Shown here: positions 27,309 through 38,456 of the stretch, piece by piece
Numbering within the stretch: position 1 is the first letter of the stretch
Layout: each line of letters starts with the position of its first letter
Assembly (NCBI RefSeq): GCF_001949145.1
Contig: NW_019091699.1
Coordinates: 1-45,772, forward strand
Length of the DNA stretch: 45,772 bases
DNA from: Acanthaster planci
Taxonomy: Eukaryota > Echinodermata > Asteroidea > Valvatida > Acanthasteridae
Reading direction: 5' to 3'
Translations under genes and position numbers: made by a program
Notes under the pieces: model-generated
Database searches by the model: none
Seen by the model: the letters and a program-made list of their open reading frames with translations, nothing else
Told to the model about the DNA's origin: nothing

Positions 27309-27512
27309 GAATAGACCGATCCATAAAGCCCCGCTCACAGTGTTCTGCCCAATCACAGTCGCAATCTATTTCCGACGTGCACGCAGGAAAGTCTGACATG
27401 CATGCACGCGCGTATGATGCGTGCGGTTGCAACATGTAGTGTGGCACTGGAGAAGAGCATGTGTTAAGTGCCCGGGTACACAGTGGGCGGGGCTTACTGG
27501 AGCAGTCTATTG
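27309..27512. mobile_element. MITE with AATAGACCGATCC ends
   Basis: Left AATAGACCGATCCATAAAGC followed by CCCGCTCACAGTG pairs with right, inverted, AATAGACTGCTCCAGTAAGC followed by CCCGCCCACTGTG. About 204 bp. The AATAGAC terminus resembles the MITE at 6686-6974. Confidence 0.75.
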
Positions 27513-29867
27513 ACTACTTGTTATTTTGTTTCCAGTGGATGAAAACAATCATAATAGGCATTACAATGCTCTCTCCCATCCTGATTTCTAGGAAATGTCC
27601 GAAGATGAATTACACACAGTGCACTTATCCAGCGACAGAAACTGAAAGCCATTTCTTCAGTGGTATCATGCTTGCGTGCAGGTCATCAGGTCTTCTAACT
27701 TGCCATAAGATATGCGCACATCAGGTTAATGTTACCTCCCAAGATTAGTTATGGGAATAGACCCAAAACATACTGATGCCAGGCTTCTGTTTATGTATGC
27801 GCTTTCCTGAAGGGGCTCGATAGATCTCGTCCTGCCTCCACTGCCTCAGGAAAGCACACGTCAACAAAGCTTGACGTCAGTGTGCTATAGGTCTATTGAC
27901 AATAGCTACATTTCCCGACGTTGACCGTTTGAAAAGATATCCAACTCTGGGCTAGAGCCTCCAGATTAAACACTTCCCTCTGCTAGGCAAAGCACTGATG
28001 TACATGGTCCTAAATGGGGATGTATGTGATTTCCTAGGACACAGCAACGTTTTCTTACTCAAAGTGGGTACCTGCCAACAGGACGGCTATCCATGTCCTC
28101 TGGGAAACTGTAATTTGGTACAACTGCCACACAAATAATCAGGCAAAAGCCTTTAAGACACTTGGCCAGTAAAAGTGTAACTGAGACAACTAATGACAAA
28201 ATTTTACGAACTATTTTTCCTCGATTTAGGTTTTAAAACTGTATTTAACTAAGTCAAACCCTACTATCTATTGCATTAATACTGTGCAGCCTCGTACGTG
28301 AGCAGTCACCCGCTGTTGAAAATCTGACAGGTTGTGATTTCAACATCACTTCAGCTGAAAGGAAATGATTCCTGCAATCAAAAGCGGACTGACGAAAAGG
28401 TCAAATGACAAAAATAACTTAATTTCAAGTATCGTGCTGCTGAATACATTTGTAAGTGTGCACGTGCAATACTGAGACAAGGAAATGAACTTGCTTTGCG
28501 GGTTTTTAATTAGCCAGCAAACCAAATGGTCTGACCCGCTTGAGCAAAACCTGACACTTGGTGACATTTCACATCCTTCAGTGAAGGCTGAGAGGTCAAA
28601 TACACACCTGAAACTCGGCTGCCATCTTGGAGGGCAGCGCTTGGGTTCTTTGGGGGGCAACAATGCATTAAGCCTTTTTGTTCATCCACGGTTGGAGAAT
28701 CACGGTTGTTTTGTATAACATTCTCACTGAGTACTTTTTCCTACTCACACATAAGGAAGTGTACTCAACTAAAATTAAGAGTGCAGAGGTACTCATTTTT
28801 TTTTTGGTCTTCAGAAAGTTTCTGTGAATTCATGCACAACCTCACAGAAACGTGTAGTTCCACAACACTGTATAAGACGGCTGCCAAAGGTTAGGGCTTT
28901 TGAGGTCATGAACAATTTCCTAGTAGGTGTTCATGGCTTCAGAAAAGCAAGGAGAGCTCAGGCTAAATTTCAGCTTTCAACACATGTTCACCTTTTCCAT
29001 CCAATCTGTTACGCAAGACAATTTAGCAGTTACAAGCCAACTCAGGCAACTGGTCAGAACTGCCGACGTCTCCCTGATTTCCTTGCACAACTAAATTTCA
29101 CATAAACTTCACTTTCAACTTTTATACCAATAATCCCCATGTTGCCCGAGCCAATCGCAAATGAAAATACAAAAAAATACAAGTTCGAGAGAGAGATACA
29201 AAATTGTCTCACGTCAAATTGCTATATACAAGGGAAGAGTAAGAAAGTATGCAGCAGAACATTGTGTATGTGGAGTTACGAGGGGCACACCCACACCTTT
29301 GCAGACTTTTGACGACCAAAGATTTCACACCTAACATTCAGTGCTCGTGTATCGCATGATATTTCATGTCCGCATTGAGACACATTTACCAAATGATATA
29401 CAACATGAACTACACATTGGAACCTGGAGTTTTGAAATTTGAGAGTGGTGAATGCCCCCAAAAGCCGTGAAAACAAAAGCAGGAAAAATCTTGTGCCCAT
29501 CAAAGAGTTGGTTTGCACGAGCTGTTGGAAATCAGAGAAATGCTGTGACGCATGGAATAATGCTGTAAAAGCAAGATGCAAAATAGAGGCAGCTCAATAA
29601 AGCCACGAACACCCGTTAAAAACTCTTCAAATTACGCAATACCTTTTTCCGGTTTCACATTTTCATCTTGGGTCTCTCGAAAAGGCACAGCTTACTCCTT
29701 TACAAAACAAAAGCAGAGTGAGGACTTGACCCTCCATTCTCCCCGCACAAGTACATAATCATATGAGAAAACGCTGTACAGCCAACCCCAATATCCAATC
29801 CTTGGAAATCCTGACTTCATTCCAAATACTCCTGACCAGTCAAGTTGCCTCTCCATGCTGATGATTT

Positions 29868-29885
29868 TCAGAGTGGCGAGTAGTC
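29868..29885 (-). CDS. Mucin-like gene exon 4: C-terminus (candidate)
   Basis: Acceptor ttgaaatcaacag is followed by GACTACTCGCCACTCTGA, read at phase 0 as DYSPL and stop. Exon and phase match the gtaagg donor of the preceding exon. Short terminal coding followed by 3' UTR is plausible, but the evidence is only a splice site and phase. A different acceptor in the 0.9 kb intron cannot be excluded. Confidence 0.5.
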   Translation of the reverse strand, partial: DYSPL

Positions 29886-32800
29886 CTGTTGATTTCAAGA
29901 ACAAGGGAAGAGAGATTACGAGTCAAATACATTGAATGTCAAAAGAGACTTCAAAGTGGAGAAAGTATGAGCACCATACCATGATATTTTCAGAAGGTTT
30001 GGGAGAGCAAAAAAACAGCGGTTTCCAATTACCGGTAGACTGAAAAACAAAAACGTAAGGTGGCCAGTGTAGCTCTTTCGTGAGCAAAAGATTTGAAGGT
30101 GGACTGATGATCGACTTGTTTTGAAGATTTGATTACTCTACATGTTAATACAACATATCAGCACTCTCTCTCTAGTTGAGTGGTTAAAATCCTGCGATTT
30201 AGAAAGTGAAAAGTTGTACGGACAAAAAAAAATAAGAGCAAGCCATTTTCAGTCTATTATGATCACCAGACCCCGTTCCAGTTTCAATACGAATTAACCC
30301 TAAAAGAGTTCGGTAATTTTGGACCATCTCAAAGCTGGGAAGGGAATGGATTCTGCTATCCTCCCCAAGAAGTTGACTTTCCAAGGCTTGAAAATATTTT
30401 ATAAATATAAAGTTTCAACTCAATCTGACACTTGGTGTTGTTGTTACGGTCATTTCAAGGCCACATGTCTGCCAGCCAGGTATGCATTGAGCACAGCAGT
30501 GGAAAAGTAAACCAGTCTCAGAACTGTGCAAGAACGGCTTATTCAAATATCTCATAATTGGTGTCAAAATGACTGCAAAGACTTACCAAAAACTCCTACA
30601 AGTCCCCCTGCGACTTTTAAGGTTTAACATGCCAGTTATCAATCACGCATCAAATTTCTATTCCCTTATTAATTTTTAAAATACAACTGCACTGGTTCTC
30701 CATAATTTTCTGGGTGGGGCTGGGTCCCTGGAAAAGCAACTAATTTCTTGTCTGGTCTGATGGATAAAGTGATGCCTTACCCTGTCACCTCTGTAGATAG
30801 GATTCTTAGAGAATGCCGACCAACCGCTCTCTTCCGTATCTTCATTCAGACGACCGTAACTGTTTCTGAGCTTCCGTCTGTGAAAAAGAGACCGCATATT
30901 TATGACACATTCTCAGAGATTACGTGTATTGTAATTCCATGAAAATTAGAATAATTTTCAATGAATGCTGCCTTTTTTAAACATGCAACAAAGAACAATA
31001 ATCAGTGTTATCAATTGGTTTTGAAATCTGAAACAGGGTGCTAAAGGTTTTTGCACATTCAAAATGAGAATCTGAATTGCTAAAATGTAACTAATTTTTT
31101 TGGTGTAAATTCAAGCAAGGTACGGAAAAAGACACCATGACCCTTCTCTGAATATTCAAAATGCTCATTTCAATAAGCTAATATGGGTGATTCACAATAG
31201 CGCGCCTCCAAGAGTTTGCAACGCGTTGGCCAATCACGATGAGTGAAATCTGTCGACCCTTTCTAAACGCGCATTGGGTCGACCTATTTCGCGGACTGCG
31301 ATTGGCCAATGTGTTGCAAACCCTTGGAGGTGCGCTACCCTGAAATTCCTACATTTGGTACTTCAACAAGGCAAGATCATTGAAGACTAAAATGAAAACC
31401 CCTGACATCATGGCAGCTTTGGTTTTGGATGAGTTAGTTTGCACATTTCTAGTGCCTGAAAGGGCCCAATACTTGGTTGCTTTGTCATGTGCAAAAATAC
31501 TGTCACTGGGCAACTAGGCTGCACACTTACCGCCTGTAGACGAAGAAAACTGCTACTAGTGCCAACAAGATGACAACGCACACCACCACAGCAACAATGG
31601 CACCTGTTGACCCTGATCCCTTATCTGCAGGATTCTTGTTTGGGCCAGCAGTGGTGCCTGGGGGGGATGTGGGTAATGTAGTTGGTTTGGAGGATGGTCC
31701 TGGTGTTGGCGATGGTGCCGGAGATCGTGACGGTTTTGGTGTTGGGGAGGCTGGTGGTGTTGGTGCCCCTGATGCCGATGGTGTTGGTGCTACAGATGCT
31801 GAAGGTGACGGTGCTGGAGATGCTGACGGTTTTGGTGTTGGGGAGGCTGGTGGTGTTGGTGCCCCTGATGCCGATGGTGTTGGTGCTACAGATGCTGAAG
31901 GTGACGGTGCTGGAGATGCTGACGGTTTTGGTGTTTGGGAGGCTGGTGGTGTTGGTGCCCCTGATGCTGACGGTGTTGGTGCTGCACTTTGCGATGGGGT
32001 TGGTGCCCCTGATGCTGAAGGTGACGGTGCTGGAGATGCTGACGGTTTTGGTGTTGGGGAGGCTGGTGGTGTTGGTGCCCCTGTTGCTGATGTTGCGACG
32101 GGGTTGGTGCCCCTGATGCTGATGGTTTTGGTGTTGGGGAGGCTGGTGGTGTTGGTGCCCCTGTTGCTGACGGTGTTGGTGCTACAGATGCTGACGGTGA
32201 CGGAGATGCTGATGGTTTTGGTGTTGGGGAGGCTGATGGAGTTGGTGCACCTGTTGGCGATGGTGCTGGTGCTGCACTTTGTGATGGTGATGGTGCCGGA
32301 GATGACGGTTTTGGTGTTGGGGAGGCCGGTGGTGTTGGTGCCCCTGTTGCCGACGGTGTTGGTGCTGCACTTTGTGGTGGTGGTGGTGGAGATGCCGAAG
32401 GATTTGGTGCTGCAGATTCTGACGGTGTTGGTGCTTGAGAGGCTGAAGATGTCGGAGTTCCTCCTGCCGATGATGTCGGTGCTGCAGATGCTGACAGTGC
32501 TGGTTTTGGAGACGCCGACGGTGTTGGTGCCCCTGTTAACGACGATGTTGGTCCTCCAGTTGGTGATGGTGTGGGTGCAGATGGTGGTGGTGTAGTCTCC
32601 GACAGTGGTGGCATTGCTGAAATTGGTGCACCAGTGGCATATGTTATATATGTGGGATTCAGTAAAAACATCTGAGGAGTTTATAACGAATCGTGTGGTA
32701 AAAGTTGGGTTTATTCTGGAGCCTATCTCAGGCAAGTATGCCTGTCACAGACATCATAAACAGGGGAAAATACCACAAGATACAAACTGTGATTCTACTC

Positions 32801-33629
32801 TCATCCACTCTGAATTGTACCACTTAACTGGTAAAGACGAGACAGGCAGTTGTATTTTTTTCAACTGGGCGATCCTTTTTTCAAAAGGATCGATTTCTAA
32901 GAATTGCTTTTTGCGTATCTCTGTAATCTTCTTCCATGTATGAAGACTGTTTGACATCTTGAGTTACGTGAATTGAAAGGTGCACTTTTTTAAACATTTA
33001 AAATTGACCAAGAATCTCTGGACAAGTGAGGGCGCTTTTGCTTTGATGTAAATCCAGGAAGACATGGTTCAGGTTGCATGTTTTCATGTTCAAATTGTGA
33101 ACTCCAAATTTGTCATCTAGTGACATTTGAAAAGGATGCTTGCAGGCTTATTGCCATATACTTACAAAGCAATAAACTGCTAAAGAAAATGAAATCTACC
33201 ATCGCAGTGCTTCAAAAAATCTAAACATTTTCTTTGCACAAACCGGTGCAACATTGAGATTCACTGCCTTGGATGACATCATAGTTCTGCTCATGAATAT
33301 GCAAATATGCATTACCATAAAAACCACTAAAGTTCCAAAATATGGGGTAACATTTCAAAAGTTCAAAATAAGGTTAATTAAAACCCAATGATGCAATTTC
33401 AAGGCTTTTAAATAACATTTATAAAAATATTTCTATTTCATGCTTTCTTTAAGCACCCAACTAGCCTACATGTATATGTGAAGACCAAACACTTCATCAG
33501 AAAAGTTTATTCAAGAACTTCAAACTTTCATGTGGGTCCACCAAAACCCTGTGACTGCATGTAAGACCTACCTGATATTAACAGCAAGCACACACATGCT
33601 GCCAAGGGTAACCTCACTTGTCCCAACAT
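29868..33629 (-). CDS. Type I membrane protein with mucin-like repeat ectodomain, 4 exons
   Basis: Four exons (58, 1141, 97 and 18 nt) join with matching phases into 438 codons including the stop. The protein has a signal peptide (1-20), a Thr/Ser/Pro-rich repeat ectodomain, one membrane helix (about 375-397) and a 40-residue basic-then-acidic tail. The tail has YGRL (a Yxx-hydrophobic motif) and NPIY (an NPxY motif), both of the kind recognised by endocytic or PTB-domain adaptors. The ectodomain is presumably heavily O-glycosylated, so a cell-surface mucin or glycocalyx role is inferred. I do not recognise an orthologue. The last exon is the least certain. The ectodomain frame change is described in the findings. 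Confidence 0.72.
30781..30877 (-). CDS. Mucin-like gene exon 3: cytoplasmic tail
   Basis: 97 nt, acceptor ctttttcacag, donor gtaagg. It completes the split Arg codon and reads RKLRNSYGRLNEDTEESG, WSAFSKNPIYRGDR. The basic stretch directly after the helix fits the positive-inside rule. YGRL and NPIY are candidate sorting or adaptor motifs. A weaker donor eight bases earlier (AGAG before gtgaca) would change the phase and extend into a different C-terminus. Confidence 0.75.
31199..31336. mobile_element. 138-bp CpG-rich palindromic MITE in the mucin-like gene
   Basis: Left AGCGCGCCTCCAAGAGTTTG followed by CAACGCGTTGGCCAATC pairs with right, inverted, AGCGCACCTCCAAGGGTTTG followed by CAACACATTGGCCAATC. 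GTCGACC occurs in both inner arms. It lies in the intron between the membrane-helix exon and the tail exon. Confidence 0.78.
31531..32671 (-). CDS. Mucin-like gene exon 2: repeat ectodomain and membrane helix
   Basis: 1,141 nt, acceptor aactcctcag, donor gtaagtg, entering at phase 1 and leaving at phase 2. From the signal-peptide exon it reads DVFTESHIY, then a Thr/Asn-rich segment. From about 32.1 kb it reads repeats of APTPPASPTPKPSAS to the Gly/Lys spacer and the helix (AIVAVVVCVVILLALVAVFF). Units between about 31.74 and 31.93 kb are 96 bp (32 codons). In the first half the Pro/Ser/Thr/Ala-rich reading lies in another frame, which also lacks stops from 32671 to 31886. The stop just past the donor (VYRR then TAA) is intronic in this model. 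Confidence 0.78.
31741..32325 (-). repeat. Coding tandem repeat of the mucin-like ectodomain
   Basis: The landmark GTTGGGGAGG (plus strand; AS-P codons on the minus) occurs at 31741, 31837, 31933 (one base different), 32053, 32133, 32223 and 32316. The spacings are 96, 96, 120, 80, 90 and 93. All but the 80-bp step are multiples of three. The array is Ala/Pro/Ser/Thr coding. Confidence 0.85.
33572..33629 (-). CDS. Mucin-like gene exon 1: signal peptide
   Basis: The ATG is at 33629-33627. The peptide is MLGQVRLPLAACVCLLLIS, with one basic residue and a long Leu/Ala/Cys/Val core, a clear signal peptide. The donor is G before gtaggt, phase 1. A second GT four bases further on would lead into a stop soon after the next acceptor, so the first donor is preferred. 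Confidence 0.78.
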
Positions 33630-33799
33630 CTCTCTAGTTGTGGACTTGGCCGGTGAGGAAACAACCACGATCCCACTTCACACGCTACCTTCTGTGAAAG
33701 CGGTTTGTAGGTAATTATGCTCAGAGAAGACAGACTGCTAAGGTGCCGAGTCCAGTGTGCAGACAGAATCTGTCGGGAAGAACGACAGAGCATGGGGGG

Positions 33800-34015
33800 G
33801 GGGTCAGTTTGGCACAGTGGTACTGGTACATGTACTTAGCTTGCCTTCCACCTCTGCGGCCCAGGGTACGAATCCTGCCCTGCCCGACATGGGGGTTAGG
33901 CTCTTGGTCCCTGCCTTAATCTGTGGGAAATTTGTCTGGGCTTTCCTCCGCCCTCTGACATTGAACATTTCTTCACTGTCTTCTTCCCCAGGGGGCCCAC
34001 AGGAAGAACAGATTA
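33800..34015 (+). mobile_element. SINE-like element upstream of the mucin-like gene
   Basis: An A-box-like TTTGGCACAGTGGTACTGG and a B-box-like GGGTACGAATCC (33865-33876) are spaced as in a tRNA-derived promoter. The body has TTAGGCTCTTGGTCCCTGCC and TCTGTGGGAAATTTG. Its body differs from the SINEs at 4835 and 9228, so it is a separate family. Confidence 0.55.
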
Positions 34016-34029
34016 TAACTAATGGGCCT

Positions 34030-34660
34030 TCACCCTGGCTAAGTGAAGAAGTAAATTGTTTTTAAAAGCAAACCACAGGTGGCACTTATTAATTATGCGA
34101 CACTGCTTGGACATTTTACACAGACATTTCACATACTAGATGAGAGAATGACAGGGCCAGACATCATAGATCTGAGAGTACCCTCCATGGATGAACAGAA
34201 CTTTGCCAAACAGGTGCATCTCAATCACATGCACGGGCTAAATTCTTTCTCGGGCAAACAAAGACCAGCATTCGTGTGTCAACTGGTAGCAAGCTTGTAC
34301 CCCGGTAGAAATGGCTTGCAAGCTTGTGGAAACGGAGGAAAATCTTTCCCATCACTACAACAGGGCACCTGCTCAAATCCAACAAATGTATGATTTATTC
34401 CACACAGGTATACACGTATGGACCTCAACCTCAGCACTTTGCTGTACATCAACTCATCTCCCGGTACCTAGATGCCCAGGTCATCCCACCAGTACACTCA
34501 ACGCATTCATGTAAACTTGTATACTATTTTTTTCTAATCAAAGTTGTAACCATCATTCTGTTCCATTCCATGGCAATGATTCCCATTAGTGGCTGTCAAT
34601 GTTGCACAAGGTGATCAACATGCACGCTTGCATGCCAGTATGCCAATAATTCTAAAACCT
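34030..34660. other. Gene-free stretch upstream of the mucin-like gene
   Basis: Only short overlapping open frames without domain patterns occur on the plus strand. No splice-bounded exon was recognised. Confidence 0.35.
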
Positions 34661-34669
34661 ACAAGTTAC

Positions 34670-36740
34670 ACATAGGTACATGTACTGTAATCCAATCAAT
34701 GTGGCAGGCTAACCACTTTGAGGCACAAACCTAACCAGATAATAATGCAAGTAAATGTTTACAATGGAACTTACTGGTACATGTAAATATACATACATGT
34801 ACATGTTCAACAACAGCTGTCAAAGAGGCAAACATACATGTAAGAATAACAAAGGGGTTTTTACATACATGTACATGTACATTTTGTATGTACATGTACT
34901 GTATGCATTACTGTCTTTCCCTATGTTCATCCATCTAAACAAACCAATTGGAAATGAGTACGTACATTTACATGTATGTACGGTGTTTACAATACATTTG
35001 CCATATTACCGTAAATGAAAAGATTGAGTGAGTGTATACAGGAAGATATTTCTGGTCAATCAGGAAATCCAGAGGAGCAATGCTCTTTAGAGCCAATTTT
35101 AGAGACAACTCTCAAAAACCTGGGTAAGGATAAGGCTATTTTGTTTATATTGATTAAACTGTTCTCTATCATGTGTCACTTTCCATGGCAATGGCACTGT
35201 TTAAAATGAGGTTTTACAACACTTAAATGCACCAGAGAATAGGCAACATGCTCAAATTTACCGTTAGTAGGTAACTCCCCGTAAAAGACTTGAAGAGCTT
35301 GGTTAGATTGTAAGCTTTCTCTTATTGACGTAGAGTGTATGCGAGTGGGCATGTTAATAGCCACTGAGCTACACTGTACATGTAACTCAGCTTCGCTAAT
35401 GAATTGGTTTTAATTTATTGCCTTTAGCTGTTGGTTTAAACTCATTTAACCAAAATTCCTCTTTCCAAAATGATGATCATAAAGCCTGAACCGATGAAAG
35501 CAAACTATGATCTGAACCGGTCACATACCACAAGCGGCACTCGGTACTGACTGCTTAACCCCATAAACGCATGTACTGGTACACTGCTCAATCATGTGAA
35601 CGCACCATACATGTACTGTACGTGCATACATCATATTTGCACGTACATGTAGGCATAGTGTAATGGGCACTGCACAACAATGCAATGCAGTATGACTAAT
35701 GCCGCCACCACTCCTAGGCCGACCGAAGGCATTGTATGTGCCACGCGTGCGCACAATACAATAAATCCCTACTTTCATTTCAGATTTAAATGAGTATATC
35801 AAGCACCTGTTGCACATGTAAATTGACACTGCACGCATACATGTACATGGAAAACCAAGCACAATACAGACAAGTAACCTACATGTACACTGTACATTTT
35901 AGTTCATACATTTCCCTACCTTTCGTGTTGAATCAAAATTTGACCAGTTATATTTCAATGGTCCTTCCTCTGAACACAATGAAGTAGGCCAACGTGTGTG
36001 TGTGAGGAACAACCTCAACAGGGTTATCAAATGACCCCTCTCTCAAAGGAACTCCCACAAAGATCTGATATTCAGTTGCATGTCAAATGCAATATCATCA
36101 GGACCAGACAATTTTTCCCCTTGACACACACAAAGCCCTGCCCTTGTTTGTTGGAAAACATCCTTCCATAATCCTTGGGACATTGAGCCATTCCAAAGTA
36201 AATACTGGAAACGGCACACTTCAAACCTAGCCTGGTTAAGAGCTCAAGGCGTTCATGTCATGTGGTGATGCATGCTTTGTTTGATTAGAGGTCATTTTAC
36301 CAGGCTTTTGTGACGTTCATGTACATGTACCTGCGTGTGATGTACATGTACACATGTATGTCATGTAACGAATTTGGTCTGCCGACATGCACACTCCACA
36401 CTCTTCGTTGGACTGTTCCAAAAGATTCACAAAAATTCAATGGTACCAGAAAATTTACCAGCATAATTGTTTCCGTGTCTATGTCACTACGTGTGCATTA
36501 CAAAGAGGCCGTTAAACTTGATGGCGAGTCTTTCGTGCCATTTTCAGCAAATAGGTGCGGGTCACGCTCCATTCAAGGGAAAGTTCTGTAGTTCTATAAA
36601 AGAAAGACTTGAGGGCATTTTGTGAAATTTCAAGCTCCAAGAGGTTTTTGACTGAAGAATGAATATATATAAATCTACATGGACAGGGGTAGTGTGGATT
36701 TTTATTTGACACACTAAAACTTCATGTACATGTACATATA
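34670..36740. repeat. Scattered TACATG microsatellite patches
   Basis: Short runs of alternating ACATGTACATGTAC occur near 34680, 34780-34810, 34865-34905, 34965-34985, 35590-35650, 35840-35890, 36320-36360 and 36725. They are self-complementary. Open frames here rich in Tyr, Met, His and Val come from this repeat. No gene evidence in the interval. Confidence 0.75.
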
Positions 36741-36749
36741 TTTAGCCTG

Positions 36750-38450
36750 TGCGGGAAAAGCTACAGTATATTTCAAAGATGGATTTGCGCCGGGGAGATG
36801 GTAAAAAAAACCCACCTGAGTGCATTTGTGATTTTTTCACAAGCCTTCGGGGGCATACACTGAGTATTCAGTGTCAAGATATACACGTTGGGCATGGCAT
36901 AAAAAAAAAAGAAAAAAGGAAAAAAAAATCCAAAATTTAGCTACAGTACATGTTCAACCATTTGTTCACTAAACTATTGATACAGGAAATTCATAAAATA
37001 CATGTACATGTAAGTTCAATTTCCCTACAAGCTTTTACACACTGCTGAACACGTTGGCACTCACACTCTAAATGATACAATTGGGTGTAATTTCTGCCAT
37101 GTACAGTAGAACAGTACACCATCTGGCTTGTGTAGGGCAAAGAAAAATGTTCAGATAAGTACATTGTAATTTTGTACACATAACAAAAGTGTGCCTGTGC
37201 AGAGAAAAGATAAACAATAAAGAGAAAGATAAACGCTACGTCACTGGTATTTTATGAGTCACAACGGCAGAATCCATTTCAAGTTGGAACACCGAAAGAT
37301 AAAGCAAGGTTCATGGGAATATGAAACTTTTAACTGGAAAACAACTGATTACAAACAGGAAATCGCTTGGAATTTGACTGAAGACTTTGAAAGAAGTTAC
37401 GAAGTCATTAAAAATGACGGTACAGCGATCAGATCACGCCTGATACATGTATTATACAATTCTACTTTTTTTTTCAACTCTTGTCTAAAATTTCTTCTGG
37501 AGGAGTTCCACAAGCAAGAATTTCGCTCAACATGGGATGGATTTAATCTATCACTGTCCATTAATTTATGGCCTTCACTTTTTGTAATCTTTCCACAATC
37601 TTCCCTTCCCTATCCCAAACTTTAGGGCTGCTCTGAATAAATATCAAATATGCAATTATTAACCAAACATTCAACTATGTGTAGCTATTTACTAATTTGA
37701 ACATTCAGTAAAAAATTTAATATTAATTTATTTGAGTTGACAAAGAAATTCCTTGGTAAGAAAGATACCGCGGTATTGGGACCTACATGTATGTACATGT
37801 GCATTGTGCTTTTACAAGAAAAACCCTATTTTGATAAACACGAAACTCATTTGAATTAACCTGAACCTGGCCTAATAACCACCTCTAAAAAGTCAAATTC
37901 CGTCCAATTCAATTAACTTTGACTACAGGTATGTGTAAATGGTACTATACTCCAAAATTCAGTGTTTCTCTTACACAGTCGCAGGTGTTAGAGTCTCTAA
38001 AATATGATAAAAACCACTTTCAAATCTGTAGAAGAAGGTATTTTCAAGTTGCTGACGCGTTGTTGATTCTACTTGTATATGTTGACACTTGTTGACGCTA
38101 AATAACATGACCGATATGGAGCCTAGTCAGTGACTGGCAATATCATTAATGTCCATGATCGTACAGTCGCCAGGCCCCTTACTTTGCCACTTGCTGAGAA
38201 ACCGATCAGACTTACGGCCACAGACGTTATAGCACGGAGGCAGGAAAAGCCACTAGCTAGGTCTACCATCATAACCATGACTATGGTTGACCGCGTGAAA
38301 ATTATGCCATGATTGCCAACCAATTAAAAGCAGCGATTTGTCTGAATCTGAATCATAGTCGGCAAAGCCTCCATCAGGAAACATCACACCAACTTGAGGC
38401 ATACCGGTACATATAGTTCGGGGCGTGGAGTTAGAAGTGTCTTTGGGGGA
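36750..38450. other. Gene-free, AT-rich stretch
   Basis: It contains an A/T-rich segment near 36900-36940 and one 123-codon plus-strand open frame at 37254-37625 that resembles nothing I know. No splice-bounded exon was recognised. Confidence 0.35.
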
Positions 38451-38456
38451 ACACGT

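Larger units (their letters stand above)
24187..29867 (-). other. Long 3' UTR of the mucin-like gene or intergenic DNA
   Basis: No exon-like segment with domain similarity was found. Minus-strand AATAAA occurs at 24984-24979, 24565-24560 and 24192-24187. The last is followed by a pyrimidine- and T/G-containing stretch. If any of these serves the gene, its 3' UTR is 4.9-5.7 kb. The interval holds a palindromic MITE (24909-25167), a 65-bp tandem duplication and another MITE (27309-27512). Confidence 0.3.

Noticed and set aside
28346-28663. 105-codon minus-strand open frame considered as a further tail exon of the mucin-like gene
   Set aside because: Phase from the tail exon does not lead to it through a convincing acceptor, and its sequence lacks any recognisable motif.
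31570-32595. 341-codon plus-strand open frame rich in Gly, Val, Ala and Asp
   Set aside because: It is the antisense of the mucin-like repeat exon. Splice sites, signal peptide, membrane helix and tail exon all support the minus strand.
37254-37625. 123-codon plus-strand open frame
   Set aside because: Begins with Met but has no recognisable motif or flanking exon. Kept only as a note in the gene-free interval.
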